Positions 1 through 7,100 of a stretch of DNA of 9,946 nt are shown piece after piece. Made by a program: the position numbers and the translations under genes. Origin of the DNA: Pseudomonadota bacterium (lineage in GTDB: Bacteria; Bdellovibrionota; Bacteriovoracia; Bacteriovoracales; Bacteriovoracaceae). Each line of letters begins with the position of its first letter. The first letter of the stretch is position 1. The notes under the pieces are model-generated. The model was not told where the DNA came from. It saw only the letters and a program-made list of their open reading frames with translations, and did no database searches. Where the stretch lies: the NCBI GenBank assembly GCA_023432655.1, contig JAEYUK010000058.1, positions 1 through 9,946 on the forward strand, written 5' to 3'.

Positions 1-2668
1 GGTCTCTTCCCATCTGGAAAGCTTCCCAGTTGGCTTCTCTCTCGGCTTTTGGAACAGCTGCCAGAAAGGCTTCTTTTAAATTCTCGATTGTGAATGGAAG
101 TCTTCCCGCCTGAAAGGCAATCCCTAAAATCATCGCCGAAGCATAGACCGGACGACCAAAGCGCTCAAAGCTCATTTGCTTTAAAGGGGCCATGATGACT
201 CGGTCTTTTAATTTTTCTTTTAATTCTTTTTGCAGAAGCTCTGGAGTGGTTACCGGTGCCTTAATCCCTCGATCTAGAAGAATTGATAACGGCATCTGGA
301 ACTCTTCATCCACAATAAGTAGTCCATTGGGAGAAAGATACTCAATGGCGCGCGAGCCCTCTAGTAGATCTGGTGAGACCACCAAATCAGCAGTGGCCAC
401 AGGGACAACCGGACCATGAGACTTTTTATGACTAAAAATAGCGAGGTGAGAAATCACCGACCCATTTCTTTGGGCCAGACCTTTTTGATCCATGAATTTA
501 AATTCCAGATCATCCCGTCCCCCCATCGTAGAACCGGCTTCGGCCAGGATGCGGGAGATAGTCGTGACACCCGAGCCCCCTACGCCAATCACAATGGCCC
601 TGAAATCCTTACCTTCCGCAATTGTCTTAAGATCTTTAATCGGTGTAGGGAGTGATAGATGATCCCATAAAGAAGCACCTTCCACTTTATCTTTGTATTT
701 AGTTGGATGGTAGTTATGAACCTTCACAAGTTCGAAGCTTGGACAGGCCTTGATTTTAGTGCAGTAGGAATCTGAGACACAAATCTGAGGATCAATCATG
801 ACTTTTGTGCCGTAAGCATCATGAGACTGAGATAAACCTGGGCAACCGGTCATCTCAACGCAAGCTCGGCAGTCTTCACAGGCGAGAGTGTTAATCTGGT
901 AGAACTCTCTTACCTCTTCGGTTTTTCCTTCTTTAAAAAGTTTTCTCTCTTCTCTCTTTTTTCTTCCATGGAAAGTTAGACCGCATTCCTTATTGGAAAC
1001 GATCACCTTCACTCCAGGTTTTTGAACGTAATCTAAGAGAAGATTCTTATAAAAGTATCGATCCGATGGATTAACTTCAATGGCTTCACTGACTCTGAGT
1101 GAGCGCGCCACCTGAAGCATACTTTGCCGAGGTCTCACTTCTCCTTCAACTGAAATTCCTGTTCGTGGAGTCACCTGGTGACCTGTCATGGCGGTATTAT
1201 CATTATCCAGCAAGATGTAAGTAATGTTGTGACCCATCTGGACTGAGTTTGAGATGGAAGTCATTCCTGAATGGAAGAATGTTGAGTCTCCCATAAGAAC
1301 CACAGAAGGATTGGTGGTAAAGAGGTCTGTTCCCGCTCCTAAAGCTCCCCCCTGCCCCATGGCCGAGAGATCGTGCATCTCTTTGAAGGGCTCAAGGAAA
1401 GATAAAGAGTAACATCCCACATCGCCGTGTGAGATGAGGTTTACGTTTTTATCAGCGAGGCTTGCTCTCACATCTTTCATGATACTCAAGGTCTCGCGGT
1501 GAGGACAACCTGGACAGAAGGTCGGCAGTCTCCTAGGTACAGTCACATCGAGTTTAGTCGGAAGAGCACAATTCACTTCTTCTTTTTTGTGTTGAAGGAC
1601 ATCGAGTAAAAGATTCAGTTTCTGATAAATGATTTCATAAGAGAGACCACCAAAGGCCGGGAAGCCTTCTACTTCTCCAAACTCTTTACCAAAGACATCT
1701 ATGGAAAGTTTATGCTTACTGATCAGGGCCCGAACCTCTCCTTCCAAAAATCCGCGTTTTTCTTCCACTACGACTAATGTCTCTTTATTCTTCAAGAAAG
1801 GAAGAAGTTGAGCTTCGTTAAATGGATAAGAGGAAGCGGCCTTATAGAGAGCGAATACTTCGTGAAGATTTGATTCTTCTAACACTTGCTTCAAGGTTTC
1901 AAAAACTCCACCCCCTGAAATGATGGCGAGTTTAGAGCTGAGGTTTCCGCTCAGGCGATCCAGCGCGAGTTTTTCCAGGGCGACCTTCACTTGCGGGAAA
2001 CGATTTAAAATCATTTCTTTATCCGCGATAAGTGAGTTGGGTGGCACCATCACATTAGCTGAAAGATTAAATTTGGAAGGATCCAAAGTTATGGGTTCAT
2101 GAGAAACTGTTTTTTCTTCTCCGATCAGAACACGGCCTCCGCCTTCGGCCATGAAAGTAGTGACAAGAAAACCTGCATACACCGAACTTTCTTGCGAGAG
2201 AGTTAAAGCATGCTGAACCCAGTCTTTTAACTCTTGAGGGGAAGACGGTTCCAGAAAAGGCATATGAAGGTGTTTAAACAGATACCGGGAATCTGCCGGA
2301 GTCGACGTAGAAATCGACCAGGGATCATCCCCTACTGCTACGACCACGCCATTTTTTATTTCGTTACTAGGATTAGCAAAGTTCCCCACGCTTAAAGCAT
2401 CGGAAGCCACATGGAGTCCCATCGATTTCATCGCCACCAGGACATTTTGTCCGGCCATTTTAGCACCTGAGGCCATCGCTGCTGCATTGGCCTCAGAGTT
2501 AGCAATCACTACTCGAATGCCTTTTTTATGTAACGCTTCCTTCTCTTCGTGGAGGATATTGAAAAAATCGGCCAGAGGAGAGCCGGGATAGCCGGTGTAA
2601 AGATTAAAGCCTGCTTCTAACGCGCCTTGAATGAGTAATTCGTTGCCATTGAGAATCTTGTAGTTCAT
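1..2668 (-). CDS. Fused indolepyruvate/2-oxoacid:ferredoxin oxidoreductase (IorA + ferredoxin + IorB-like), 3' end outside window
   Basis: The frame is open from an ATG at 2668 down to base 1 (889 codons), so the C-terminus is missing. The enzyme would oxidatively decarboxylate aryl-2-oxoacids such as indolepyruvate to acyl-CoA, reducing ferredoxin, in the cytoplasm. Domains in order: an N-terminal TPP pyrimidine domain (GYPGSP at 26-31, NSEANA at 57-62 with the likely catalytic Glu59); a TPP/Mg-binding domain (CPGCPHR at 385-391, GDVGCY near 415, GDS at 460-462 followed by DNDNTAMTG at 488-496); a ferredoxin-like module with Cys597, 600, 603, 609 and Cys630, 636, 642; and a gamma/IorB-type domain opening with GVGGSGV at 695-701. 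The CX2CX2CX5C plus CX5CX5CP pattern resembles the long (about 1150-residue) one-chain proteobacterial family rather than separate IorA and IorB subunits. No strong Shine-Dalgarno precedes the ATG. Family assignment is sure; the exact substrate is inferred. Confidence 0.93.
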   Translation of the reverse strand, partial: MNYKILNGNELLIQGALEAGFNLYTGYPGSPLADFFNILHEEKEALHKKGIRVVIANSEANAAAMASGAKMAGQNVLVAMKSMGLHVASDALSVGNFANPSNEIKNGVVVAVGDDPWSISTSTPADSRYLFKHLHMPFLEPSSPQELKDWVQHALTLSQESSVYAGFLVTTFMAEGGGRVLIGEEKTVSHEPITLDPSKFNLSANVMVPPNSLIADKEMILNRFPQVKVALEKLALDRLSGNLSSKLAIISGGGVFETLKQVLEESNLHEVFALYKAASSYPFNEAQLLPFLKNKETLVVVEEKRGFLEGEVRALISKHKLSIDVFGKEFGEVEGFPAFGGLSYEIIYQKLNLLLDVLQHKKEEVNCALPTKLDVTVPRRLPTFCPGCPHRETLSIMKDVRASLADKNVNLISHGDVGCYSLSFLEPFKEMHDLSAMGQGGALGAGTDLFTTNPSVVLMGDSTFFHSGMTSISNSVQMGHNITYILLDNDNTAMTGHQVTPRTGISVEGEVRPRQSMLQVARSLRVSEAIEVNPSDRYFYKNLLLDYVQKPGVKVIVSNKECGLTFHGRKKREERKLFKEGKTEEVREFYQINTLACEDCRACVEMTGCPGLSQSHDAYGTKVMIDPQICVSDSYCTKIKACPSFELVKVHNYHPTKYKDKVEGASLWDHLSLPTPIKDLKTIAEGKDFRAIVIGVGGSGVTTISRILAEAGSTMGGRDDLEFKFMDQKGLAQRNGSVISHLAIFSHKKSHGPVVPVATADLVVSPDLLEGSRAIEYLSPNGLLIVDEEFQMPLSILLDRGIKAPVTTPELLQKELKEKLKDRVIMAPLKQMSFERFGRPVYASAMILGIAFQAGRLPFTIENLKEAFLAAVPKAEREANWEAFQMGRD

Positions 2669-2679
2669 TGTCTAATCTC

Positions 2680-2710
2680 GAGGGTAAATAAACCCTTTTG
2701 TTATACCCTC
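2680..2710. repeat. Inverted repeat in the divergent intergenic region (possible operator)
   Basis: GAGGGTA at 2680-2686 and TACCCTC at 2704-2710 form a perfect 7-bp inverted repeat with a 17-bp gap. It is nested inside a second pair, TCTAAT (2671-2676) and ATTAGA (2719-2724). The right inner arm overlaps the candidate minus-strand -10. This layout would suit a repressor site or a leader hairpin for the oxidoreductase, but short repeats in a 92-bp gap can arise by chance. Confidence 0.4.
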
Positions 2711-2728
2711 CCTCTGACATTAGAGCAA
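2700..2728 (-). promoter_or_regulatory. Candidate sigma70-type promoter for the oxidoreductase gene
   Basis: On the minus strand TTGCTC (2728-2723) and TATAAC (2705-2700) are separated by 17 bp, a good spacing with a 5/6 match at -10 and a weaker -35. Transcription would start near 2693, leaving a leader of about 25 nt before the ATG at 2668. An inverted repeat overlaps the -10. Predicted by eye only. Confidence 0.45.
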
Positions 2729-2760
2729 TTAGCAAAAAGTAAATTCAAGGACTTGAAACT

Positions 2761-3267
2761 ATGGAAGAAACAATTCTTATATCTCAATCCGTCGCCATTT
2801 TGGTTGATGGGAATAATATTGAGCGCTCGCTCGAAGGTGAGCACAAGGGCCAGAACATGATGATCAATTTTGATGTTCTGATTCCTCGTTTATTAAAAGG
2901 CCGCGGGCTTAATCGCTTGATCTATTTCCGCGAAGGCAAAAGCATTTCCTCAAAACTCGCTGAAAGGCTTCATACCAAATATCACGGCTCCGTCAGACCT
3001 TGTCACAAATCCGCTGACATTCCTCTGAGTATTAAGGCCACACAGCTTGCGAGCAAAGTTGACTCCATCATCATCCTCTCCGGCGACTCCGACTATGTGG
3101 AATTAGTGAGCCACTTAAAATCTGAAGGGGTTCGGGTGGAGGTCTGTGCTGTTGAGTCCACCACCGCCCAGGTATTACGGGATGAAGCTGACTATTATCA
3201 TCCTATTCTTAAAGAGGATTGCTTCACCCTTAATCCCACGGGCACCAAAAAGAAAACCCGACGTTAA
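2761..3267 (+). CDS. NYN-domain (LabA/DUF88-like) putative ribonuclease
   Basis: A 168-residue protein that is almost entirely one NYN (PIN-like) domain. Visible motifs are AILVDGNN (12-19, Asp16), KSADIPLSIKA (83-93, Asp86) and SGDSDYVELV (107-116, Asp109 and Asp111), the acidic residues that bind metal in this fold. A basic tail (KKKTRR, 163-168) could contact nucleic acid. By family it is a candidate metal-dependent RNase; its target is unknown. Where many NYN proteins carry a further Asp after the second motif (ALAID-like), this one has Lys92, so activity may differ. The start is supported by AAGGA at 2747-2751, 9 nt before the ATG. It lies divergent from the oxidoreductase and 60 bp upstream of hppD, so co-transcription is possible, but a functional link is not evident. 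Confidence 0.85.
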   Translation: MEETILISQSVAILVDGNNIERSLEGEHKGQNMMINFDVLIPRLLKGRGLNRLIYFREGKSISSKLAERLHTKYHGSVRPCHKSADIPLSIKATQLASKVDSIIILSGDSDYVELVSHLKSEGVRVEVCAVESTTAQVLRDEADYYHPILKEDCFTLNPTGTKKKTRR

Positions 3268-3272
3268 TTTTT

Positions 3273-3287
3273 TGACTTTCTAAGTCA
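3273..3287. repeat. Small hairpin just after the NYN gene
   Basis: TGACTT and AAGTCA form a 6-bp stem with a 3-nt loop, starting 6 nt after the NYN stop codon. The T-run lies before the stem on the plus strand instead of after it, so this is not a normal intrinsic terminator in that direction. It may protect or process an NYN-hppD transcript, or be incidental. Confidence 0.3.
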
Positions 3288-3327
3288 TCCATTGAAAGAT
3301 CTAGAAAAGATTTTAAGGAGAGATGTC

Positions 3328-4386
3328 ATGTCGCAAAACCCAGCTGGTTTAAAAAATATTGATCACCTTGAATTTACGGTTGATAACCTTCACTCACCTA
3401 CCATTAAGCTTTTTTCCGATATGGGTTTTGCCCAAACGGCCGCAAGCGAAGATGCACGTCTCTACACCCAGGGGCAAATCCGTTTTTTAGTTAAAGCTTC
3501 TCAAGACGAAAATAATCTCGCTCGTAAATACTTCAAAGCTCACGGGGAAGGAGTTAGTAAAATATCCTTTCAGGTGGAAAGTGTTGAAAAAGCCCTTGAA
3601 GTCACTTTAAAAAATGGTGCTAAACTCATTAGCGATTTTAAAATAGAAGAAACTGAAAGTGGTATCACCAAGACGGCCTCCATCCAGGGTTTTGGTGATG
3701 TTATTAACGAGTTCGTAGAAAGACCTACTGGTCAGTTCCGCCCGGGCTTTAAACACATAGAAAATGATCCCGAGGCGAGACCGCTCCAGACTCGTATTTC
3801 AAGAATTGACCACCTGACAAATAATGTGCCTAAAGGCCAGATGGATCATTGGGTAGAGTTCTATAAACGAACTTATGGTTTTATCGAAACTCGCTACTTT
3901 GATATTAAGGGCACTAAAACCGGACTCAATTCTAAAGTGGTTCAGCTTGCGGACAACTCGATTATTATTCCAATTAACGAACCAGAAAAAGAAGGCGGAA
4001 AATCCCAGATTCAAGAATTTCTTGATCTTCACAAAGGTCCAGGTGTTCAACATATCGCTGTGATGACCCCTGATATAATTTCTACCGTTTCAGAATTAAG
4101 ATCCCGTGGGCTTAAATTTATGTCGGCCCCACCTAAAACTTATTATGAAGCGATACCGACTCGTCCATTTAAAGTAACAGAGGATCTCAATGTCCTTGAG
4201 AATCTCGGAATTCTAGTTGATGGAGATGAACAAGGTTACCTTCAACAGATTTTTTCAGATACCTATATAGGTCCTCTATTCTTTGAGTATATTCAGCGTA
4301 AGAACCATTGGGGTTTTGGTAATGGAAACTTCCAGGCCCTTTTTGATGCTATTGAAAGAGATCAAATGCAACGAGGCTACCTCTAA
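3328..4386 (+). CDS. hppD: 4-hydroxyphenylpyruvate dioxygenase
   Basis: A 352-residue Fe(II) dioxygenase that converts 4-hydroxyphenylpyruvate to homogentisate in tyrosine/phenylalanine breakdown; cytoplasmic. It has two vicinal-oxygen-chelate halves: residues about 8-140 (no metal ligands, as usual) and 155-345 (catalytic). The 2-His-1-Glu facial triad is visible as His162 (IDHLTNN), His242 (GVQHIAV) and Glu320 (FFEYIQRK), almost the same numbering as the Pseudomonas enzyme (161/240/322). The C-terminal signature GFGNGNFQALF is present. I chose ATG 3328 because AAGGAG at 3315-3320 sits 7 nt upstream; an in-frame TTG at 3292 would add 12 residues with no ribosome site. The gene converges on the permease gene, overlapping it by 4 nt. 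Length and motifs are complete, so it should be active. Confidence 0.96.
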   Translation: MSQNPAGLKNIDHLEFTVDNLHSPTIKLFSDMGFAQTAASEDARLYTQGQIRFLVKASQDENNLARKYFKAHGEGVSKISFQVESVEKALEVTLKNGAKLISDFKIEETESGITKTASIQGFGDVINEFVERPTGQFRPGFKHIENDPEARPLQTRISRIDHLTNNVPKGQMDHWVEFYKRTYGFIETRYFDIKGTKTGLNSKVVQLADNSIIIPINEPEKEGGKSQIQEFLDLHKGPGVQHIAVMTPDIISTVSELRSRGLKFMSAPPKTYYEAIPTRPFKVTEDLNVLENLGILVDGDEQGYLQQIFSDTYIGPLFFEYIQRKNHWGFGNGNFQALFDAIERDQMQRGYL

Positions 4387-4398
4387 GCGAGGTAGTCT
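4374..4398. terminator. Shared hairpin spanning both convergent stop codons
   Basis: Bases 4374-4383 pair with 4389-4398 (10 pairs, one G-T wobble; core CTACCTC/GAGGTAG) around the loop TAAGC. The loop and adjoining stem base contain the TAA of hppD and the TAG of the minus-strand permease gene. T-tracts on either side are weak (TTT after the stem on plus, TTT several bases later on minus), so it is a candidate bidirectional terminator or mRNA 3'-end hairpin. The stem also encodes the last residues of both proteins. Confidence 0.5.
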
Positions 4399-5156
4399 TT
4401 GATGACTTCGTAAGCGAGCTTTAGGATCGTTAAAAGCACAACCCCTCTAAGAAGAGCACGAACAAATTCATTGCCTTTTAAGAGGGCGAGTTTTACTCCC
4501 AGCATCGCTCCCCCCACATTAAAGAGCATCATCGGCAGAGCGTACTCAAAAAGAAATTTTCCCTTCAAAGAAAATAATAGGAGTGCTGCGAGATTAGTCG
4601 TAAGGTTGATAATTTTCGCGTAGGCCGATCCCTGAACAAAGGTCATGCTTAGGACGCCTACAAAAGCGATAATAAGAAATGTTCCAGTTCCTGGACCAAA
4701 GAATCCGTCATAGAAACCAACTAAGGCACCAATTAATAATGGCTTCCAAACCGGAATAGCAACATCAGGCCGGTGATCCACCAGACCGAATGATTTGTTC
4801 CTAATCGTTGTCAAAAAGACCAGAAACAGTAACACCATGAAAAGTGGTTTTAGAATATCACTGCTCACAATAGTAACAGTGAAAGCCCCCAGAAAAGAAA
4901 AAAGAAAAGCTGCCATCATCGCCGGGACAATGATGGTTTTAATGTAAGGAATTTGTCTTGAAAAACGATAGGCCGATACCGCTGTTCCCGTGACAGAAAC
5001 AAGTTTATTGGTTCCTAACAGTGTTACCAGGTTGGCTTCAGGTAGAACCATCATCAGCGCCGGAAGTTGAATAAGTCCTCCACCTCCCACCACAGAATCA
5101 ATAAAGCCAGCCGCAAAAGAAGCGAAACAAAGAGCAAGGAGTTCGTAAGTAATCAT
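4383..5156 (-). CDS. TSUP (TauE/SafE) family membrane permease, YfcA-like
   Basis: A 257-residue, almost wholly hydrophobic inner-membrane protein with the internal duplication of the TauE/SafE (TSUP) family. The first repeat signature is GFIDSVVGGGGLIQLP (17-32) with LGTNK at 47-51; the second is GFYDGFFGPGTGTF (147-160) with NLTTNLAAL at 184-192. About eight membrane segments are apparent. Family members move sulfite, sulfoacetate or other small anions, but substrates cannot be read from sequence; the closest named resemblance is to E. coli YfcA, of unknown substrate. The ATG at 5156 has no recognisable Shine-Dalgarno on the minus strand. It is divergent from pstS, sharing a 134-bp regulatory gap with candidate Pho-type repeats, so phosphate control is conceivable (inference). 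Its 3' end overlaps hppD by 4 nt. Confidence 0.9.
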   Translation of the reverse strand: MITYELLALCFASFAAGFIDSVVGGGGLIQLPALMMVLPEANLVTLLGTNKLVSVTGTAVSAYRFSRQIPYIKTIIVPAMMAAFLFSFLGAFTVTIVSSDILKPLFMVLLFLVFLTTIRNKSFGLVDHRPDVAIPVWKPLLIGALVGFYDGFFGPGTGTFLIIAFVGVLSMTFVQGSAYAKIINLTTNLAALLLFSLKGKFLFEYALPMMLFNVGGAMLGVKLALLKGNEFVRALLRGVVLLTILKLAYEVIKDYLA

Positions 5157-5184
5157 ATGTATTTATAACAGAGAAAGGAGATTT

Positions 5185-5212
5185 TTTATAGCTTTGGTCA
5201 AGTTAAAGTTAA
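5185..5212 (-). promoter_or_regulatory. Weak candidate promoter for the TSUP permease
   Basis: On the minus strand TTAACT (5212-5207) is followed after 16 bp by TATAAA (5190-5185), giving a start near 5178 and a leader of about 20 nt. The -35 matches 4/6 only and lies inside the direct-repeat array, so a regulator bound there would affect this promoter too. Confidence 0.3.
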
Positions 5213-5250
5213 GACTTCGTTAAGGATAAATTTAGTTTGGCATTTTTAAT
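5197..5250 (+). promoter_or_regulatory. Candidate Pho-box-like direct repeats and -10 for the pst operon
   Basis: GTCAAG (5197), GTTAAG (5208), GTTAAG (5219) and a poorer ATTTAG (5230) recur exactly every 11 bp. On the other strand the first three read CTTGAC, CTTAAC and CTTAAC, close to the TTAACA-type unit of the Bacillus PhoP box. PhoB/PhoP response regulators bind 11-bp-periodic direct repeats placed where a -35 would be. A TTTAAT -10 (5/6) follows at 5245-5250, about 10 bp past the last repeat, predicting a start near 5257 and a leader of about 34 nt. The geometry is seen directly; the regulator is inferred from the pst context. Confidence 0.5.
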
Positions 5251-5290
5251 TCAAATTCCATTACTATCTCCGAAATTTCGAGGGACACCA

Positions 5291-6157
5291 ATGAAGCATT
5301 TTAGTTTATTACTAACCTTACTCATGATTTGTGCAGCTTGTTCACAAGATGCCAACACTCTTATTATTCAAAACAAGGGTTCTGATACCCTGGTTAATTT
5401 GGCCCAGGCCTGGGCGGAAGAATACAAGAATGTAAATCCCAAAGTAGCACTGGCCGTTTCAGGCGGCGGTTCAGGTACTGGTATCGCGGCCTTAATCAAT
5501 GGGACAGTTGATATTGCCAACTCTTCCCGCGCCATCAAACAGGAAGAAAGAGAACAGGCAAAGAAGAATACTGGAAAAGATGTAAATGAATTTATTGTTG
5601 GGATGGATGCCTTGGCAGTTTTTGTTCATCCTAAAAATCCTCTAGAAGGTCTGACTTTAGAAGAAGCGGCCTGTATCTATGGCGAAGGTGGAACATGCAC
5701 TCATTGGCATCACGTAAGAAATACAGTGGTTCCAGGCTGCAAAGATAACCGGATCATTCGCGTTTCACGTCAATCAAACTCGGGAACTTACCAATATTTC
5801 CGCGAGGCCATTCTGGGCAAAAAAAGAGATCTCAAACTTGGTTCAATGGATCTTAGTGGATCAAGAGAATCCATCGACCTGGTCGAGACCACTCCATGTG
5901 CTATCGGTTACTCAGGGATGGGGTATTTGAATCCAAGAATTAAGGCCCTGTGTATTCAAAAAGATGGCAACTCCCCTTGTATTGCTCCAACGGTGGATTC
6001 GGCCATCGATAAATCTTATCCAATTTCCCGTGAACTTTATATGTACACTTCTGGAAGTCCGTCAGATGCAGTTAAGGCCTATCTAGATTGGACTCAAAGT
6101 GATGAGGCCCATGCAATCACAATTAAAGCAGGCTATGTTCCTGCCAAGAAAAGGTAA
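5291..6157 (+). CDS. pstS: Phosphate ABC transporter substrate-binding protein PstS
   Basis: A 288-residue periplasmic phosphate-binding protein that delivers Pi to PstCA. A hydrophobic signal ends in ICAAC (13-17), so Cys17 is probably lipidated, although Cys at the -3 position of the lipobox is atypical. Ligand-site motifs are visible: GSDT (30-33), SGGGSGTG (57-64) and R160-QSN-S164-G165-T166, which matches the spacing of the E. coli PstS phosphate ligands Arg135, Ser139, Gly140 and Thr141. At the E. coli Asp56 position there is Ser79 (NSSR). The mature part has six cysteines (128, 136, 150, 203, 221, 230), suggesting three disulfides. ATG 5291 is preferred because GAGGG at 5280-5284 lies 6 nt upstream; an upstream in-frame TTG at 5237 would put a poor extension before the signal peptide. 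First gene of a tight pst operon. Confidence 0.94.
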   Translation: MKHFSLLLTLLMICAACSQDANTLIIQNKGSDTLVNLAQAWAEEYKNVNPKVALAVSGGGSGTGIAALINGTVDIANSSRAIKQEEREQAKKNTGKDVNEFIVGMDALAVFVHPKNPLEGLTLEEAACIYGEGGTCTHWHHVRNTVVPGCKDNRIIRVSRQSNSGTYQYFREAILGKKRDLKLGSMDLSGSRESIDLVETTPCAIGYSGMGYLNPRIKALCIQKDGNSPCIAPTVDSAIDKSYPISRELYMYTSGSPSDAVKAYLDWTQSDEAHAITIKAGYVPAKKR

Positions 6158-6159
6158 TT

Positions 6160-7098
6160 ATGATGGAAGTCAAAATCGCGGCACCTGTAGACTCTACAAC
6201 TATGGAATGGCGTCAACGTAAGTCAAAAAAGCCTCTCTCTGAAAAAATTGTAGAAGGGATGATTAAAGTTGGGGGTCTAAGCTCTATCGTTTTTATCCTC
6301 GCGATTCTGTTTTTCATTTTAAAAGAAGCCTATCCTTTCCTGGTAGGTGCTTTTGACTTTAAAGAATTCTTCTTCTCTACCGAATGGAATCCGGCTTCTG
6401 TCGTAAAAATCAAGTATGGAACTCTGGCCATCTTAGTAGGAACTCTGATGGTCACCGTTCTTTCAATGCTGATCGCTGTTCCTTTGGGACTCGCTTGCGC
6501 CTTTTATATCTCTGAGTTTTGCTCACCTAGACTAAGAGAAACTTATAAGATCTTGATCGAATTTCTTGCGGCGATCCCTTCTGTGGTTTGGGGTTTTGTT
6601 GCCATCATGATGATTAACCCGTTAATCATCAATATCTTCGATGTGCCTATTGGTCTAAACATTTTAAATGCCTCAATTATTCTAGCGCTCATGTCTCTTC
6701 CACTTATCGTTTCTGTTGGAGAAGATGCTCTCCGGGCCGTGCCTGAAAGCTACCGGGAAGCCGCGGAAGCAATGGGAGCGACAAAGTGGGAAGTGGCAAC
6801 GAGAGTTCTTTTACCGGCGGCCAAGAACGGATTAATGGCGGCAGCTCTATTAGGAGTTGGTCGTGCTCTTGGTGAAACCATGGCAGTCCTTATGGCCACC
6901 GGTCACGCCATTCAAATTCCAGATAGCATTTTTGAACCAGGCCGTACTTTAACGGCTACCATTGCAGCAGAGCTCGGTGAGTCTCCAAAAGGCGGAGAAC
7001 ACTACCAGGCCTTGTTCGCTATCGGACTTATGCTCTTTATTATCTCTTTAATTGTAAACGTTTCTGCTGATTACCTTATCCGCGGCAGAAGGAAGTAA
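6160..7098 (+). CDS. pstC: Phosphate ABC transporter permease PstC
   Basis: A 312-residue inner-membrane subunit forming the phosphate channel with PstA. A polar cytoplasmic N-terminus (1-36) precedes about six membrane segments, with helices near 40-62, 86-114, 133-157, 170-187, 224-246 and 284-305 and a periplasmic stretch between the first two. The ABC coupling (EAA) loop is EAAEAMGA (200-207), followed by LLPAAKNG. GRALGET (234-240) carries Arg235 and Glu239, which look equivalent to the Arg237/Glu241 pair known to be needed in E. coli PstC. The start ATG lies 2 nt after the pstS stop, with AAAAGG at 6149-6154 as ribosome site; a second ATG follows directly at 6163 and could also be used. 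Full length, nothing missing. Confidence 0.95.
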   Translation: MMEVKIAAPVDSTTMEWRQRKSKKPLSEKIVEGMIKVGGLSSIVFILAILFFILKEAYPFLVGAFDFKEFFFSTEWNPASVVKIKYGTLAILVGTLMVTVLSMLIAVPLGLACAFYISEFCSPRLRETYKILIEFLAAIPSVVWGFVAIMMINPLIINIFDVPIGLNILNASIILALMSLPLIVSVGEDALRAVPESYREAAEAMGATKWEVATRVLLPAAKNGLMAAALLGVGRALGETMAVLMATGHAIQIPDSIFEPGRTLTATIAAELGESPKGGEHYQALFAIGLMLFIISLIVNVSADYLIRGRRK

Positions 7099-7100
7099 TT

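Noticed and set aside
192..2102. Several short plus-strand open frames (192-419, 416-655, 1920-2102)
   Set aside because: All lie antisense within the large oxidoreductase gene, whose minus-strand frame has clear domain motifs throughout; they carry no recognisable motifs.
3272..3307. TTGACT at 3272 as a -35 for hppD
   Set aside because: No acceptable -10 at 16-18 bp; the nearest TAGAAA is 24 bp away. It is probably part of the small hairpin.
3292..3327. Upstream TTG start for hppD at 3292
   Set aside because: No ribosome site before it, whereas AAGGAG sits 7 nt before ATG 3328, and metal-ligand numbering from 3328 matches known HPPD.
3799..4063. Open frames within hppD on both strands (3799-4053 minus, 3875-4063 plus)
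   Set aside because: They are shadows of the hppD coding sequence, which carries the catalytic triad in its own frame.
5174..5180. AAAGGAG on the plus strand in the permease-pstS gap
   Set aside because: Only a very short frame could follow (TTG near 5194, ending at TAA by 5223) with poor spacing; it gives no support for a gene.
5237..5290. Upstream TTG start for pstS at 5237
   Set aside because: It would bury the signal peptide behind 18 residues and lacks a ribosome site; ATG 5291 has GAGGG at proper spacing.
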